Source: Prorocentrum cordatum (lineage: Eukaryota; Sar; Dinophyceae; Prorocentrales; Prorocentraceae). From it: 64,000 nucleotides of DNA. The notes under the pieces are model-generated. The model saw nothing but the letters and a program-made list of their open reading frames with translations, was not told the DNA's origin and ran no database searches. This document shows positions 17,456-26,355 of this stretch, piece by piece; the first letter of the stretch is position 1, and every line of letters starts with the position of its first letter. The stretch is taken from assembly GCA_963575745.1 (NCBI GenBank), contig CAUYUJ010007224.1:1190771-1254770 (forward strand), in the 5' to 3' direction. Both the position numbers and the translations under genes were made by a program.

Positions 17456-19105
17456 ATGACGGAGTTCACGCACAACCAGTCAGTGATACCAAGCTGGAAT
17501 GGAGATCCAGCGAAGTGGCGAGATTACAAGCAAGAGGTAAAATTGTGGAAGCTCAGTGAGAATTTGGAAGTGACACAAAGTTTGGCATCGAAGTTAGTCC
17601 TGCGTTTGACAAGAACCGCCAGGTCGGCTGCTCTCAATATGACGGAGCAGGAACTCCACCCGCCGCCGGACGACGGCATCGAGGATGCGAACGAGAAGAA
17701 GCGCGATCGCAACCAGAAGGGCATCGAGAACGTGCTGAAGCACCTCGAGACAAACCTAGGCCAGCAGAAGCCGGTGCAGAAGGGAGAGACGCTAGAAAAG
17801 TTCTTCGAGTCGACTCAGCACCATCGCCGCCGTGGAGAACGCATGACGGATTGGCTCGTGCGATTCGAAGCGGGACTACAGCAACTACGCGAGAACGAGG
17901 TTGACCTCACTACGCTTGACGACGTGGCCGGCTGGTTCCTGCTACGCAAGGCTGGGCTCACGGCCGAGCGCCGTGAGCGCGTCGTAGGCAACTTGCCGGA
18001 CGAGCATTACTCATTTCAGCGCATCAGGGGCCTGCTGGTGCGCATGTTCCCCGATATCCATACATCGGAACGACACACAAGCTTGCCGTCGCGATCGTGG
18101 CCGCAGCGACCAAACAGCAGTTGGCAGCGCTCACCGCCAAGTCGAGCACGTTCAGCCAACATCGCTGACGAGCCAGAAGACGAGCACGAGGACTCGGAGG
18201 ACGGCGACGACAATGACACGGAGGCAGACGTCCAGGACATCGTGCGCCAGGAGCTCGAGGCCTTCAGCGCCGAGCTGGAGCAGTCCAATTACGACCTCGG
18301 CGAGGTGTTCGACCGGGACGACTCTGCCAAGGTGGAGGCTGCCGCGGCGGAACTCGCCGCGATTCCCGAGGCCATGGCGACCATGCGGTCGGCCCGGGAG
18401 GCTATCAAGGGCCGCGGGAAGGCTTCGCCCAAGCGCCGACCCGCGGGCAAGCTACAAGGCCGCGTGGACCAGCGCAAGAAGAACTCCAAGTGCTGGGACT
18501 GCGGCGAGGCGGGGCACTGGACCGGTGACAAGGAGTGCCCGACACCAGGCGCTCGGAAGTTCGCCCCGAATTCTAAGCAGAAGGGCGGAGGACGAGGCGG
18601 CGGAGGTCGCTCGCACCGCCAGGCCAACATCACCGAGCAGGTCCACGATCAGAACCACGTGGAGTTCGGTGATGAAGAAGTGATTCTTCATCCAGAAGGT
18701 CCGATCACTCCGCCCCCCGAGACCCTGGTCTCTGAGCGCGTGGTGCCAGATTTGCCTACCATAAACACCACCAACGCTGGCGAGAAGCCCAACGACGACG
18801 GTGTTGGCGTGATCGACACTGCCTGTCTTTTCTGCGTTGGCGGGCTCAGCTGGTACAAGCAGTACAAGGAGAAGCTCGCCAAGATGGGTCTGGCCGACCA
18901 GATCCTGGAGGAGCCCGAGAACGAAGTCTACAGGTTCGGGAACGGTGGCACGCTCCCGAGCAAGCTGCGCGTCACAGCCCCCCTCGTGCTGTGTGGACGC
19001 GCTGGCCGCATAGTATTCAGCGTCGTGGACAGCCCCACGCTCGGCCTGCTCATCGGCCGGGACATTCAGCCGAGCAAGATCGACATCTCGCTCTGGCGGG
19101 AATAG
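17456..19105 (+). CDS. Element B Gag and protease
   Basis: ATG at 17456 (MTEFTHNQSVIPSWNGDPAKW). The first 250 residues are the copia Gag fold (WRDYKQEVKLWKLS, VLKHLETNLG, DWLVRFEAGLQQLRENEVDL, AGWFLLRKAGL). An acidic stretch follows (residues about 235-260), then CCHC knuckle CWDCGEAGHWTGDKEC at 18491-18538. Retropepsin starts at GVIDTACLFCVGG (near 18809-18826) and ends with LGLLIGRDIQPSKIDISLW. The frame stops at TAG 19103-19105, but coding character continues in the same frame beyond it (IRIGNHSQKLITSSAGHPAID, PEDWLAIKGAGHEFGPK) to about 19345, so the TAG looks like a nonsense change or a readthrough site. Gag and pol then lie in different frames. Confidence 0.9.
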   Translation: MTEFTHNQSVIPSWNGDPAKWRDYKQEVKLWKLSENLEVTQSLASKLVLRLTRTARSAALNMTEQELHPPPDDGIEDANEKKRDRNQKGIENVLKHLETNLGQQKPVQKGETLEKFFESTQHHRRRGERMTDWLVRFEAGLQQLRENEVDLTTLDDVAGWFLLRKAGLTAERRERVVGNLPDEHYSFQRIRGLLVRMFPDIHTSERHTSLPSRSWPQRPNSSWQRSPPSRARSANIADEPEDEHEDSEDGDDNDTEADVQDIVRQELEAFSAELEQSNYDLGEVFDRDDSAKVEAAAAELAAIPEAMATMRSAREAIKGRGKASPKRRPAGKLQGRVDQRKKNSKCWDCGEAGHWTGDKECPTPGARKFAPNSKQKGGGRGGGGRSHRQANITEQVHDQNHVEFGDEEVILHPEGPITPPPETLVSERVVPDLPTINTTNAGEKPNDDGVGVIDTACLFCVGGLSWYKQYKEKLAKMGLADQILEEPENEVYRFGNGGTLPSKLRVTAPLVLCGRAGRIVFSVVDSPTLGLLIGRDIQPSKIDISLWRE

Positions 19106-19448
19106 ATCCGCATCGGGAACCATTCCCAGAAGCTCATCACGAGCAGCGCGGGGCATCCCGCGATCGACCTCCGCCCGGAGGACTGGCTCGCCATCAAGGG
19201 CGCGGGCCACGAGTTCGGACCGAAGGCTGTCAGTACTAAGGGCATCGCCAAGCGGCCAGCCCCGAAGCCCACGGTCAACCTCACTACGAAGGCGAGCAAC
19301 TTGCTCGAGAACATCACGAGACTCATCCCCAAGAAGGAGCTCAACGTACCGAGACGACTTCAACAGCGACGCGGCGGCAGCTCAAGGCTCACGGCCGCCG
19401 TAAGCTCTGCGTTGGTCTGCTGTTCGACGGCGGTCGCGCCGCCGACGT

Positions 19449-21812
19449 TTGCTCCAACAACGATTTCGGCTACTACCTGCATCGCCGAGCCCCTCGACGA
19501 CTGCGTGGCCTGCGGCATCAAGTCCTACACAGACTGTTGCCACCTCGGGTTCTGCTCCGAGTGTGTGTTTCGGCAACTCGGTCACGCTGGACATCAAGAA
19601 CGACAACGACCCGAAGGAGGTCAACATCATGGAGGAAGAGCAGATGAAGGTACGTCAGCTCAAGAAAGGGACGAAGCTGCAGCTGACCGCCGGCAAGCGG
19701 TCGGCCATCGTCACCAACAAGAGCGGCGTCAAGCCGCACACAGTCAGCCAGGCGCTCAAGGCAGACCTGGCCAAGTCAACTACGAGCTCGAGCGGAATCT
19801 CGAGCAACACCACCATCCTCTACGAGTGGTGCTGCAACCCTGACAGCAAGCTCAGTGCGAAGTGGACTGAGAGTGGACGAACTGCTGTGCGTTGCGGTCT
19901 TCCTGGATACGACCTCTCTCGGAAGCCCATCGTCGAGAAGCTCGAGGACAAGATTCGGAAGAACCTGCGGAAGGGCCAGAGTGTACGGGTCCATGCCGCA
20001 TTTCCATGCACGCCATGGACCGCGCTGCAGCGCATCATCCTGAATATCGACCCCGGCAAGGCCGAGAAGCTGGAGAAGGACCGGAAATATTCCGCGAGGA
20101 TGATCGACCTTTTCCTGACATCAATGAGCCGCCTGCGGAAGGAGTTTGGCAGCCAGCTCGCGGTCTCCTTCGAGTGGCCGCGCTACTGCGACGGCTGGGA
20201 CCAGAAGAAGAACTACGCCGCGAAGAAGCTGAAGGACCAGCTCCCGCGCATCATCGATTTCGATGGCTGCGCCTACGGCCTGCAGACAAAGAGCGGGGAT
20301 GCGATCAAGAAGCCGTGGAGGATCATCACCGACCACTACGGGATCGACAACTCGCTGCACAAGCTTTGCGACGGCCTACACAAGCACGTCGAGGCCCGTG
20401 GCAAGCTCGCTAAGGACAGCGAGAACTACACTGACAAGCTCGTTGCCGCGCTGGTCAAGCAGCTTCGCAAGACGAACAAGACCGAGCACCGCGAGGCAAA
20501 CCCCGCGGAACCAACGAGACGGAGAGCTGCGAGAAGGACAGTGCCTGCCCCGGCAGCCCCTGCAGAGCCAGCCTTGACGGCAGCGGAGGAACGGACGCTC
20601 AAGTCCGCCATATTGCAGCTCCACGTCAACACGGGGCACCCTGCCAACGACGCGCTGGTCCGGGCTATCCGAGTGACGGGTGGATCCCAAAGAGCGGTCG
20701 AGATGGCACTCAACCTGCACTGTGAAGTCTGCGCCGCCCATCAGCGACCCCTACCTCATCTACCTGGGAGAATCAAGCTAGATAGGGACTTCAATGATTC
20801 CATTGGAGTGGACTTGTTTACTCTTGCCGACTACGCCGGCAATCAGTTGGTTTTCCTCAATGTGGTAGATCTCGCTTCTGGATTTACCTTATGTGGTACA
20901 GTTTCTTCAAGACACCCCTCGGTTGTATTCGCGAGGCTTTTGCAAATTTGGATTACCCCGTTTGGGGCGCCACAACGGGTACTTTTCGATGGAGGAGGCG
21001 AGTTTGAGAGGGAAATCTCGAAAGAACTCGAGGACATGGGCTGTCGCCTTATGACTACTGCCGCGGCTACGTCGCAACAGAACGCCACCGTGGAAAGGCA
21101 CGGCGGCATGTGGAAGGTCCACGCCAGGAAGCTGATCGACCAGTTCAGCATCAGGTTCGATCAGCCCGCGAACGCCCGCAAGATCCAGTGGCTGCTCGCC
21201 GCTGTCTGCTGGGCTATGAACAGCTCAATCAATGCCAGTGGGTATTCACCGGCACAGTGGGTACTCGGACGTGGCCTTCAACTACCCTACTGCCTGCTGG
21301 ACAGCGCTGGGAGGCTCTCACTACACGAGAGAGTGGTCTCTGACAAGTCCTTCTCTGAGAGGATTGCCCTCATGAAGGCCGCCCAGGCGTCAATCCAGCA
21401 TCTGCGTTTCAACCAGTCCCTATCCCGGGCTTTACTCGCACGATCGCGTGCGGATGGAGCTCAGCACGCGTCGGATGTCTACCAAACGGGGGACCAGGTA
21501 TACTACTGGAGGGGGAACGGCAAGCCCGAGCGCGAATGGGCTTTGCAGTGGCATGGGCCCGGCATCATCATCGGCTTCGAGGGCGCATCAAATGTATGGG
21601 TCAGCCACCGTTCCACCACCGTCAAGGCCAACCGAGGACATTTACGCCACGCCACTGCCTCAGAGCTCGTGCCCTGGGGACAGGTGCTCAACGCCATGAA
21701 CGGCAACCAGCCACCACCACCGCCAGGACAACCACCAGCTGACCAGCCCCCACCTCCTGACGGACCACAGCCACCAGGACCAGGAGGAGGGGACGAAGGA
21801 TCACCACATTAA
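19449..21812 (+). CDS. Element B MTase-like domain and integrase
   Basis: This frame (0) is protein-like from about 19560 on. The segment 19815-20430 resembles a C5-type methyltransferase fold: ILYEWCCNPDSKLS as a motif-I-like loop, AAFPCTPWTALQ (20001-20018) carrying the Pro-Cys pair of motif IV, SFEWPRYCDGWD as a motif-VI-like Glu, and FDGCAYGLQ...KPWRIIT. Integrase follows: the zinc region HVNTGHPAND...CEVC, then DDE residues at 20811 (GVDLF), 20988 (FDGGGEF) and 21093 (VERHGG), with DX34E spacing. The tail has VYYWRGNGKPEREWALQWHGPGIIIGFEGASNVWVSHRS, the intact equivalent of the region broken in element A. It ends Pro-rich at TAA 21810. The 5' boundary of the true coding is uncertain because the Gag frame joins by a frame change near 19350-19560. 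Confidence 0.85.
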   Translation: MLQQRFRLLPASPSPSTTAWPAASSPTQTVATSGSAPSVCFGNSVTLDIKNDNDPKEVNIMEEEQMKVRQLKKGTKLQLTAGKRSAIVTNKSGVKPHTVSQALKADLAKSTTSSSGISSNTTILYEWCCNPDSKLSAKWTESGRTAVRCGLPGYDLSRKPIVEKLEDKIRKNLRKGQSVRVHAAFPCTPWTALQRIILNIDPGKAEKLEKDRKYSARMIDLFLTSMSRLRKEFGSQLAVSFEWPRYCDGWDQKKNYAAKKLKDQLPRIIDFDGCAYGLQTKSGDAIKKPWRIITDHYGIDNSLHKLCDGLHKHVEARGKLAKDSENYTDKLVAALVKQLRKTNKTEHREANPAEPTRRRAARRTVPAPAAPAEPALTAAEERTLKSAILQLHVNTGHPANDALVRAIRVTGGSQRAVEMALNLHCEVCAAHQRPLPHLPGRIKLDRDFNDSIGVDLFTLADYAGNQLVFLNVVDLASGFTLCGTVSSRHPSVVFARLLQIWITPFGAPQRVLFDGGGEFEREISKELEDMGCRLMTTAAATSQQNATVERHGGMWKVHARKLIDQFSIRFDQPANARKIQWLLAAVCWAMNSSINASGYSPAQWVLGRGLQLPYCLLDSAGRLSLHERVVSDKSFSERIALMKAAQASIQHLRFNQSLSRALLARSRADGAQHASDVYQTGDQVYYWRGNGKPEREWALQWHGPGIIIGFEGASNVWVSHRSTTVKANRGHLRHATASELVPWGQVLNAMNGNQPPPPPGQPPADQPPPPDGPQPPGPGGGDEGSPH

Positions 21813-22055
21813 GGAGGAGACTGCGGTGGAGGCGGATTACCACCATCAGACCAAGGAGGAGATGGAGATACATTCATCGACCTCACGGGCGAAACGCCGA
21901 AGAAACGCCCGCGAGTGGAAAACGTTCCGCCAGCACTACCACCTCCGCCGACGGCCATCAAGCAGCACAACTTTGGCAACATCGAAGATACTCCACACAA
22001 TCGCCGCGCACATGCTACTCTTGAGTGGATTCGCCGACGGCAAGGAGATGAATAA
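21813..22055 (+). pseudogene. Element B integrase-RT linker between two TAA codons
   Basis: The integrase frame continues after TAA 21810-21812 as GGDCGGGGLPPSDQ, FIDLTGETPKKRPRVENV, HNFGNIEDTPHNRRAHATLEW and meets a second TAA at 22053-22055. PKKRPRV resembles the classical monopartite nuclear localisation signal PKKKRKV, which would fit import of an integrase complex. Both stops are in the frame shared by integrase and RT, so this copy cannot make an intact Pol without readthrough. Confidence 0.65.
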
Positions 22056-25000
22056 TATGCGACAAGTGGGGGCGCCTCAGGCGGCGGTTCAGCACCAGCA
22101 CCTTCGGGGGGAAACCTTCCCGGGCTGCCAGCACCTGTTGCTGACTCAGCTGCTGCCGCTGACCCCGCTCATGACCCCGCTCATGCTCAAATACAAGCCC
22201 AAGAAGACCCAGATCGCGCTGAAGATCCAGCTCCAGAACCCACCGTGCAACCAGAAGTACACGACGAACAGCCTGAAGAACGTGATGGAACACGACTTCC
22301 ACCACCAGGAGCTCGACGCACAGAAGCTGATGGACATTCATCGGATGCCGACAGCTCCGGATCCGAAGGGCTACGCGACTGGAGCAAGGCCGCGGAGGAG
22401 GAAGTTCGCAGAGAAGCTTTTGCCCGCAGACCACAACATCCTGAAGGACAACGCGGCAACAAGGCTCAGCGCCAAGCTCAACAAGAGGACGCACCTCGCG
22501 CCCTTGAACGTGACAGGCACGATCAAACAGACGACCGCAGCAAAGCCATCAAGCGCAAGGAATTCTTGGAGAGTCTCAAGGACGACCTACCCAAGTGCTT
22601 CAAGAGGCCGAAAGACACACTCAGGACCGACCTCTACTTGGACAACTACTTTGAGATCAACGACGACGATCTGCACTCGACCATCCGACTCCGGGAGGTG
22701 ATGCTCACCGGAAAGGCCGCTGCTAAGGAGATCAAGTACGACAAGCTCTCCGCCAAGGACAAGAAGCTCATGGACACGGCCATGAAGGTCGAGTGGTCCA
22801 AGTGGGCCGAGTTCGGGGCCTACAAGAAGCTACCGCACAAGGAGTTGAAGGAGATCTTCCAGCGACACCCTGGAATACGACCAGTTGGTACCCGCTGGGC
22901 GCTTGCGCAGAAGGCCGCCAACCTCATGAAGGCCCGCCTTGTCGTCCAGGGCTGTCAAGAGGACAAGTCCCAGATCCGTACGGACGCGCCGACCGGGTCA
23001 AGGGGCGCGCCTTACCTCACGCTTGCTGCCGCCGCCCAGCTTGGCTGGGACCTCACATCGTACGACGCGATGACGGCTTACCTGCAGTCGGGCAACGTTG
23101 AGAGGCTGCTATTGCTACGCATGCCAGCCAAGAACCCGCCGCCAGGCACACTGCCCGGCGAGATCGTGATGGCGACTGGCGCCATCTATGGCACCCGAGA
23201 TGCAGGACGCCAGTGGTGCCTCTACGCCCAAAAGGTGTTCCAGGAGCACGGCCTCATCGAGAGCAAGCTCGAGAAGGGCCTTTACTACTTCTACGACGGC
23301 AAAGGGCTCGCTGCCATGATCCACTCCCATGTGGACGATTTCCTCATCGCCCAGCGCGGAAGCTCCAGCGAGTGGAAGCGAGTCATTAGCTCCTTGCAGA
23401 AAAGGCTGCACCTCAAGAAGGTAGAAGGTATCATCAAGTACTGCGGCCGGACAATCAACAAGATCAACGAGGAGTTCCGCATTACCCAGGCGACGGCCGC
23501 CGCCCAGGTGGACTTCATCGAACTCAACGCCCAACGCGGACGATCACCAGAGGATCGGCTTACCACCTCGGAGGTTTCGGGATATCGCCACACACTCGGC
23601 CAACTGCTATGGCTTGCAGTACAGGCGCGAGTGGACATCGCCTGCCCGGTGAGCCTTGCGGCTCGCCGCGCCAACACCGCCACCGTGGCCGACGCCAAGA
23701 CGCTGAACAAGACCGTCGCTTACGTGCACGGGTCCGCCGACTTCGCCATAGTCATCAATCGCAACATCATCGACCTGCGCACATGCACCATCATCTGTTT
23801 CAGCGACGCGGCCTTCGCCAATGTGGACGGGGTGAAGAGCCAGTGGGGCATGGCGATTGGGCTAACTCACAAGCCACGGGACGTCGTGGCTGGACGATAT
23901 GACTTGTGCCTGCCCGTCGCCTGGCATTCGGGCACGGTCAAGCGATCCGTGAAGTCGACGCTGGCCGCCGAGGGCTACGCCACTCTGGAGGGCGCCGAGT
24001 CGAGCACGTGGTTCGGCCAGCTACTCACGGAGGCCTACAACCCGAAGAAGACGCTCAAGCAGATCGACGACCTCAGCACCAAACGATCCGGGGAGATCTA
24101 CAGCGACAGCAACGGCCTGGTGACGCACGTCAAGTCTGACGTGGGTCAATCCACGGACAAGCGGTTCCGCGTCGTGGCATCGATGATCAAGGAGACGGTG
24201 CGCCCCAACAGCCAGCTGAAGCTCTCGTGGAAACCTACGTGGAGTATGGTCGCCGACGCGCTCACCAAGATCATGGAGACCGGAGTGCTCCTCGCCTTCT
24301 TCGGGGCCAAGAAGTACAACTTTGGCACTAGGCAACCGCGCGCCGCCATGCTTGCCTCAGTGCTGATGACATGTCTCGGACGCGTGAAGGCACAGCATCC
24401 CTCGCAGGAATGGCAAGTGCCGATATCATATTGGGTCTACTATATGACATTCATCGCGATGCTCAGTGGAATCATGATTGGATTTACATTGTTCGCAGCG
24501 CTGTGGTTTGTGGTGCGAAGAGAGATATTTGGGTCAGGCGACCCCAATCCCATTCAGATCGGGACCATCAACAACACCAGCAATGGATCCAAGGCTGATC
24601 ACACCGGGCACGCAGACACTCCCTTGCCCGGAGTATATCCAGGATGGGATGGACGATACCTTGGGCGTCGCAACGACGTCCCGTCTACCATTCCCGAAGA
24701 CGTCGACGGAGATGTCTACATGGAGCCGCCGATGATTGCCGTCGCAGCCCAGAGTTCATCATCAGCAAGCGGATCGGCAGCGCCAGCCGCACCGCCCCCA
24801 TCACCGGACAGCTTCGCGCAGGGAGCGAGCTCTGCGCCATCATCGCCGATGACGGTTCACAGTTCCTCGTCAGCCAGTGTGGTTTCGTGGAACGGATCGA
24901 CGCCAACGGTTTCGCCATCGGAGATGAACGCATGTGTGATCGCCGAGCACAACATACGCGTAGGACACAACACACATAGTGTCTACATAACCTGCAGGAC

Positions 25001-25157
25001 GTGCAGGAAGCATGCGTCATGGCTTCGCAGGAATCACATGACCCATGAGCCAGACTTTTCGAGGATGCACAATAGTCTGCGCTGGGATTTACAGAATAGA
25101 TGGAGGCAGCTACAAGGGTTGCCCGGCAAGGCGAAAGCTCAAAATAAGATTTCGTGA
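22056..25157 (+). CDS. Element B RT, RNase H, membrane segment and Cys/His tail
   Basis: Continuation of the integrase frame; no ATG marks its start. It begins Ala/Pro/Glu-rich, then the RT: AKEIKYDKLSAKD, VEWSKWAEFGAYKKL, TRWALAQKAANLMKARLVVQG, DLTSYDAMTAYLQ (motif A), ATGAIYGTRDAGRQW and catalytic HVDDFLIA (near 23325-23350). RNase H has ICFSDAAFANV, STLAAEGYATLEG, IYSDSNGLV and LSWKPTWSMVADALTK. Copia proteins normally end about here. This one continues 240 residues: one strong transmembrane segment (WVYYMTFIAMLSGIMIGFTL, near 24430-24520), a Ser/Pro/Ala-rich disordered stretch, then a Cys/His cluster ITCRTCRKHASWLRRNHMTH (near 24985-25045). The stop is TGA at 25155. The tail could be envelope-like or a membrane tether. 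Confidence 0.88.
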   Translation, partial: YATSGGASGGGSAPAPSGGNLPGLPAPVADSAAAADPAHDPAHAQIQAQEDPDRAEDPAPEPTVQPEVHDEQPEERDGTRLPPPGARRTEADGHSSDADSSGSEGLRDWSKAAEEEVRREAFARRPQHPEGQRGNKAQRQAQQEDAPRALERDRHDQTDDRSKAIKRKEFLESLKDDLPKCFKRPKDTLRTDLYLDNYFEINDDDLHSTIRLREVMLTGKAAAKEIKYDKLSAKDKKLMDTAMKVEWSKWAEFGAYKKLPHKELKEIFQRHPGIRPVGTRWALAQKAANLMKARLVVQGCQEDKSQIRTDAPTGSRGAPYLTLAAAAQLGWDLTSYDAMTAYLQSGNVERLLLLRMPAKNPPPGTLPGEIVMATGAIYGTRDAGRQWCLYAQKVFQEHGLIESKLEKGLYYFYDGKGLAAMIHSHVDDFLIAQRGSSSEWKRVISSLQKRLHLKKVEGIIKYCGRTINKINEEFRITQATAAAQVDFIELNAQRGRSPEDRLTTSEVSGYRHTLGQLLWLAVQARVDIACPVSLAARRANTATVADAKTLNKTVAYVHGSADFAIVINRNIIDLRTCTIICFSDAAFANVDGVKSQWGMAIGLTHKPRDVVAGRYDLCLPVAWHSGTVKRSVKSTLAAEGYATLEGAESSTWFGQLLTEAYNPKKTLKQIDDLSTKRSGEIYSDSNGLVTHVKSDVGQSTDKRFRVVASMIKETVRPNSQLKLSWKPTWSMVADALTKIMETGVLLAFFGAKKYNFGTRQPRAAMLASVLMTCLGRVKAQHPSQEWQVPISYWVYYMTFIAMLSGIMIGFTLFAALWFVVRREIFGSGDPNPIQIGTINNTSNGSKADHTGHADTPLPGVYPGWDGRYLGRRNDVPSTIPEDVDGDVYMEPPMIAVAAQSSSSASGSAAPAAPPPSPDSFAQGASSAPSSPMTVHSSSSASVVSWNGSTPTVSPSEMNACVIAEHNIRVGHNTHSVYITCRTCRKHASWLRRNHMTHEPDFSRMHNSLRWDLQNRWRQLQGLPGKAKAQNKIS

Positions 25158-25179
25158 CGCACGCCGCCGCTCTATAACT

Positions 25180-25360
25180 GGCGCCACATTGTGTGGCAGA
25201 TTACGTTAGTCCGCATCGTTCTGTCAGCTCGTTTCTTTACACCTGGCGCCACATCGTGTGGCAGACTACGTTAGTCCGAATTGTCTTACCAGCTCGTTTT
25301 CTTTAAATTTGGCGCCACACCCTGTGGCAGACTACGCTAGTCCGCATTGTTCGAAGCTTC
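25180..25360 (+). repeat. Three tandem 65-66-bp units with paired hairpins, element B 3' UTR
   Basis: Units begin at 25180, 25245 and 25311. Each has GCCACA-NNN-TGTGGC (loops TTG, TCG, CCC) followed one base later by GAYTA-CGY-TAGTC. Stems are kept while loops vary; the only stem change (GATTA in unit 1) still pairs through a G-U. This points to an RNA structure rather than a passive DNA repeat. The rest of the 3' UTR to 25650 has no other feature. Confidence 0.88.
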
Positions 25361-25650
25361 ATTCAGTGTGCACAGTTTTTTTATGTGGTGACGACCACAC
25401 TATTGAGACCTTATCTTGATAAGATAGCGCTATTTGAATTTTGTCGCATAGCGATCGGACTCGCGCTGCTGTTTGTTTGGCGAATTTATTTATTTCTTGC
25501 CGGTGCGTGTAGCAGCACCCGTTAAATGCCCAGAGGCAGCCGGATAGCATGCCGACAAGGCCGTTTGCCTGTGTTTGTTTTGGAGTGCTCTGATTAATGA
25601 AGTGAGCTGCGATCGATGATCGTCGCTCGACGGCGCCGCGAGCGTCGATC

Positions 25651-25658
25651 AGGAGGAG
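25651..25658 (+). other. Polypurine tract of element B
   Basis: AGGAGGAG directly abuts the first base of the 3' LTR, the usual plus-strand primer position. Confidence 0.7.
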
Positions 25659-25835
25659 TGTGATTCCCGCTCACTCCCCGTGCCTTTCCTGCTCCTTCCC
25701 TGCTTCCCCGCTCTATCTCTCACGCCCGCCTTGTCGCTGCCACTTTGTTTCGAACTAGGGCCCTTGGCCTTAGAGCTACGCAGTGCTTCGCCGCGCGATC
25801 ATTCGACAAACGATATCAACGATATCCATATCACA
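25659..25835 (+). repeat. Element B 3' LTR
   Basis: 177 bp, partner of 16557-16734, followed by the right target duplication CCAGG at 25836-25840. Confidence 0.93.
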
Positions 25836-25840
25836 CCAGG

Positions 25841-26355
25841 CGCAGCGCGCGCATAACGTTGGTCGCGCGTGTGTCACTTCGCACGCACGTGCGCGACTCG
25901 CTCATGTATACGTTTTTTTTTTTTGTTTTTTTTTTTTTTTTTTTTTTGTTTTTTTTTTCTTCCATTGATGCGCACAAACCCCAAATCCTTCACGTGGAGC
26001 GTTTATCCCATGAAGTGGGATTGTTGTCTCCGCACAAAGTTTTAAGGCCTCTGCGGGCCAGCCCGGGGATTTTTGAACACGGGTGGGGTGTTAACGAATC
26101 GTGCCCCCCCCTGGCTCCCAGTGACTCTGCGGGCGGTCTGGACCAATCGGTTACCGACCAGAGGATTCATTAACTTCAGTTTCTTCCCGTGGTGCCGTTT
26201 TGTTGGGCCCGTGGGGGCGGACAGGTCGTGCCCCCCCTCCGAGGCGCAGTCCTGTCACTCCTTCCTTTTCTGTCTTCCCTCCCCGCCTCCCTCTCTTCCT
26301 TCCCCCCTTCCTCTTCTCTTTTCCGCCATGCACTTCCGTCAATTTGGGCTCAAGC
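25841..26355. other. Flank between element B and recombinase gene
   Basis: Holds a 50-bp T-rich tract at 25911-25960, a CCCATGAAGTGGG hairpin near 26008 (reverse-complement type of the hairpins at 28090-28280) and a C/T-rich stretch at 26240-26330. No gene is supported before ATG 26356. Confidence 0.5.

Larger units (their letters stand above)
16557..25835 (+). mobile_element. Copia-type LTR retrotransposon B, full length
   Basis: 9279-bp element on the plus strand. LTRs at 16557-16734 (178 bp) and 25659-25835 (177 bp) begin TGTGA and end TCACA. They differ by three substitutions, one single-base indel and one 2-base indel. A perfect 5-bp target duplication CCAGG lies at 16552-16556 and 25836-25840. 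Inside are a primer site, two families of leader tandem repeats, Gag-protease, MTase-like domain, integrase, RT, RNase H, a membrane/Cys-His tail, a repeated hairpin 3' UTR and a polypurine tract. The coding path has TAG at 19103, TAA at 21810 and TAA at 22053 plus one frame change near 19350-19560. It is older than element A by LTR divergence. Confidence 0.95.
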
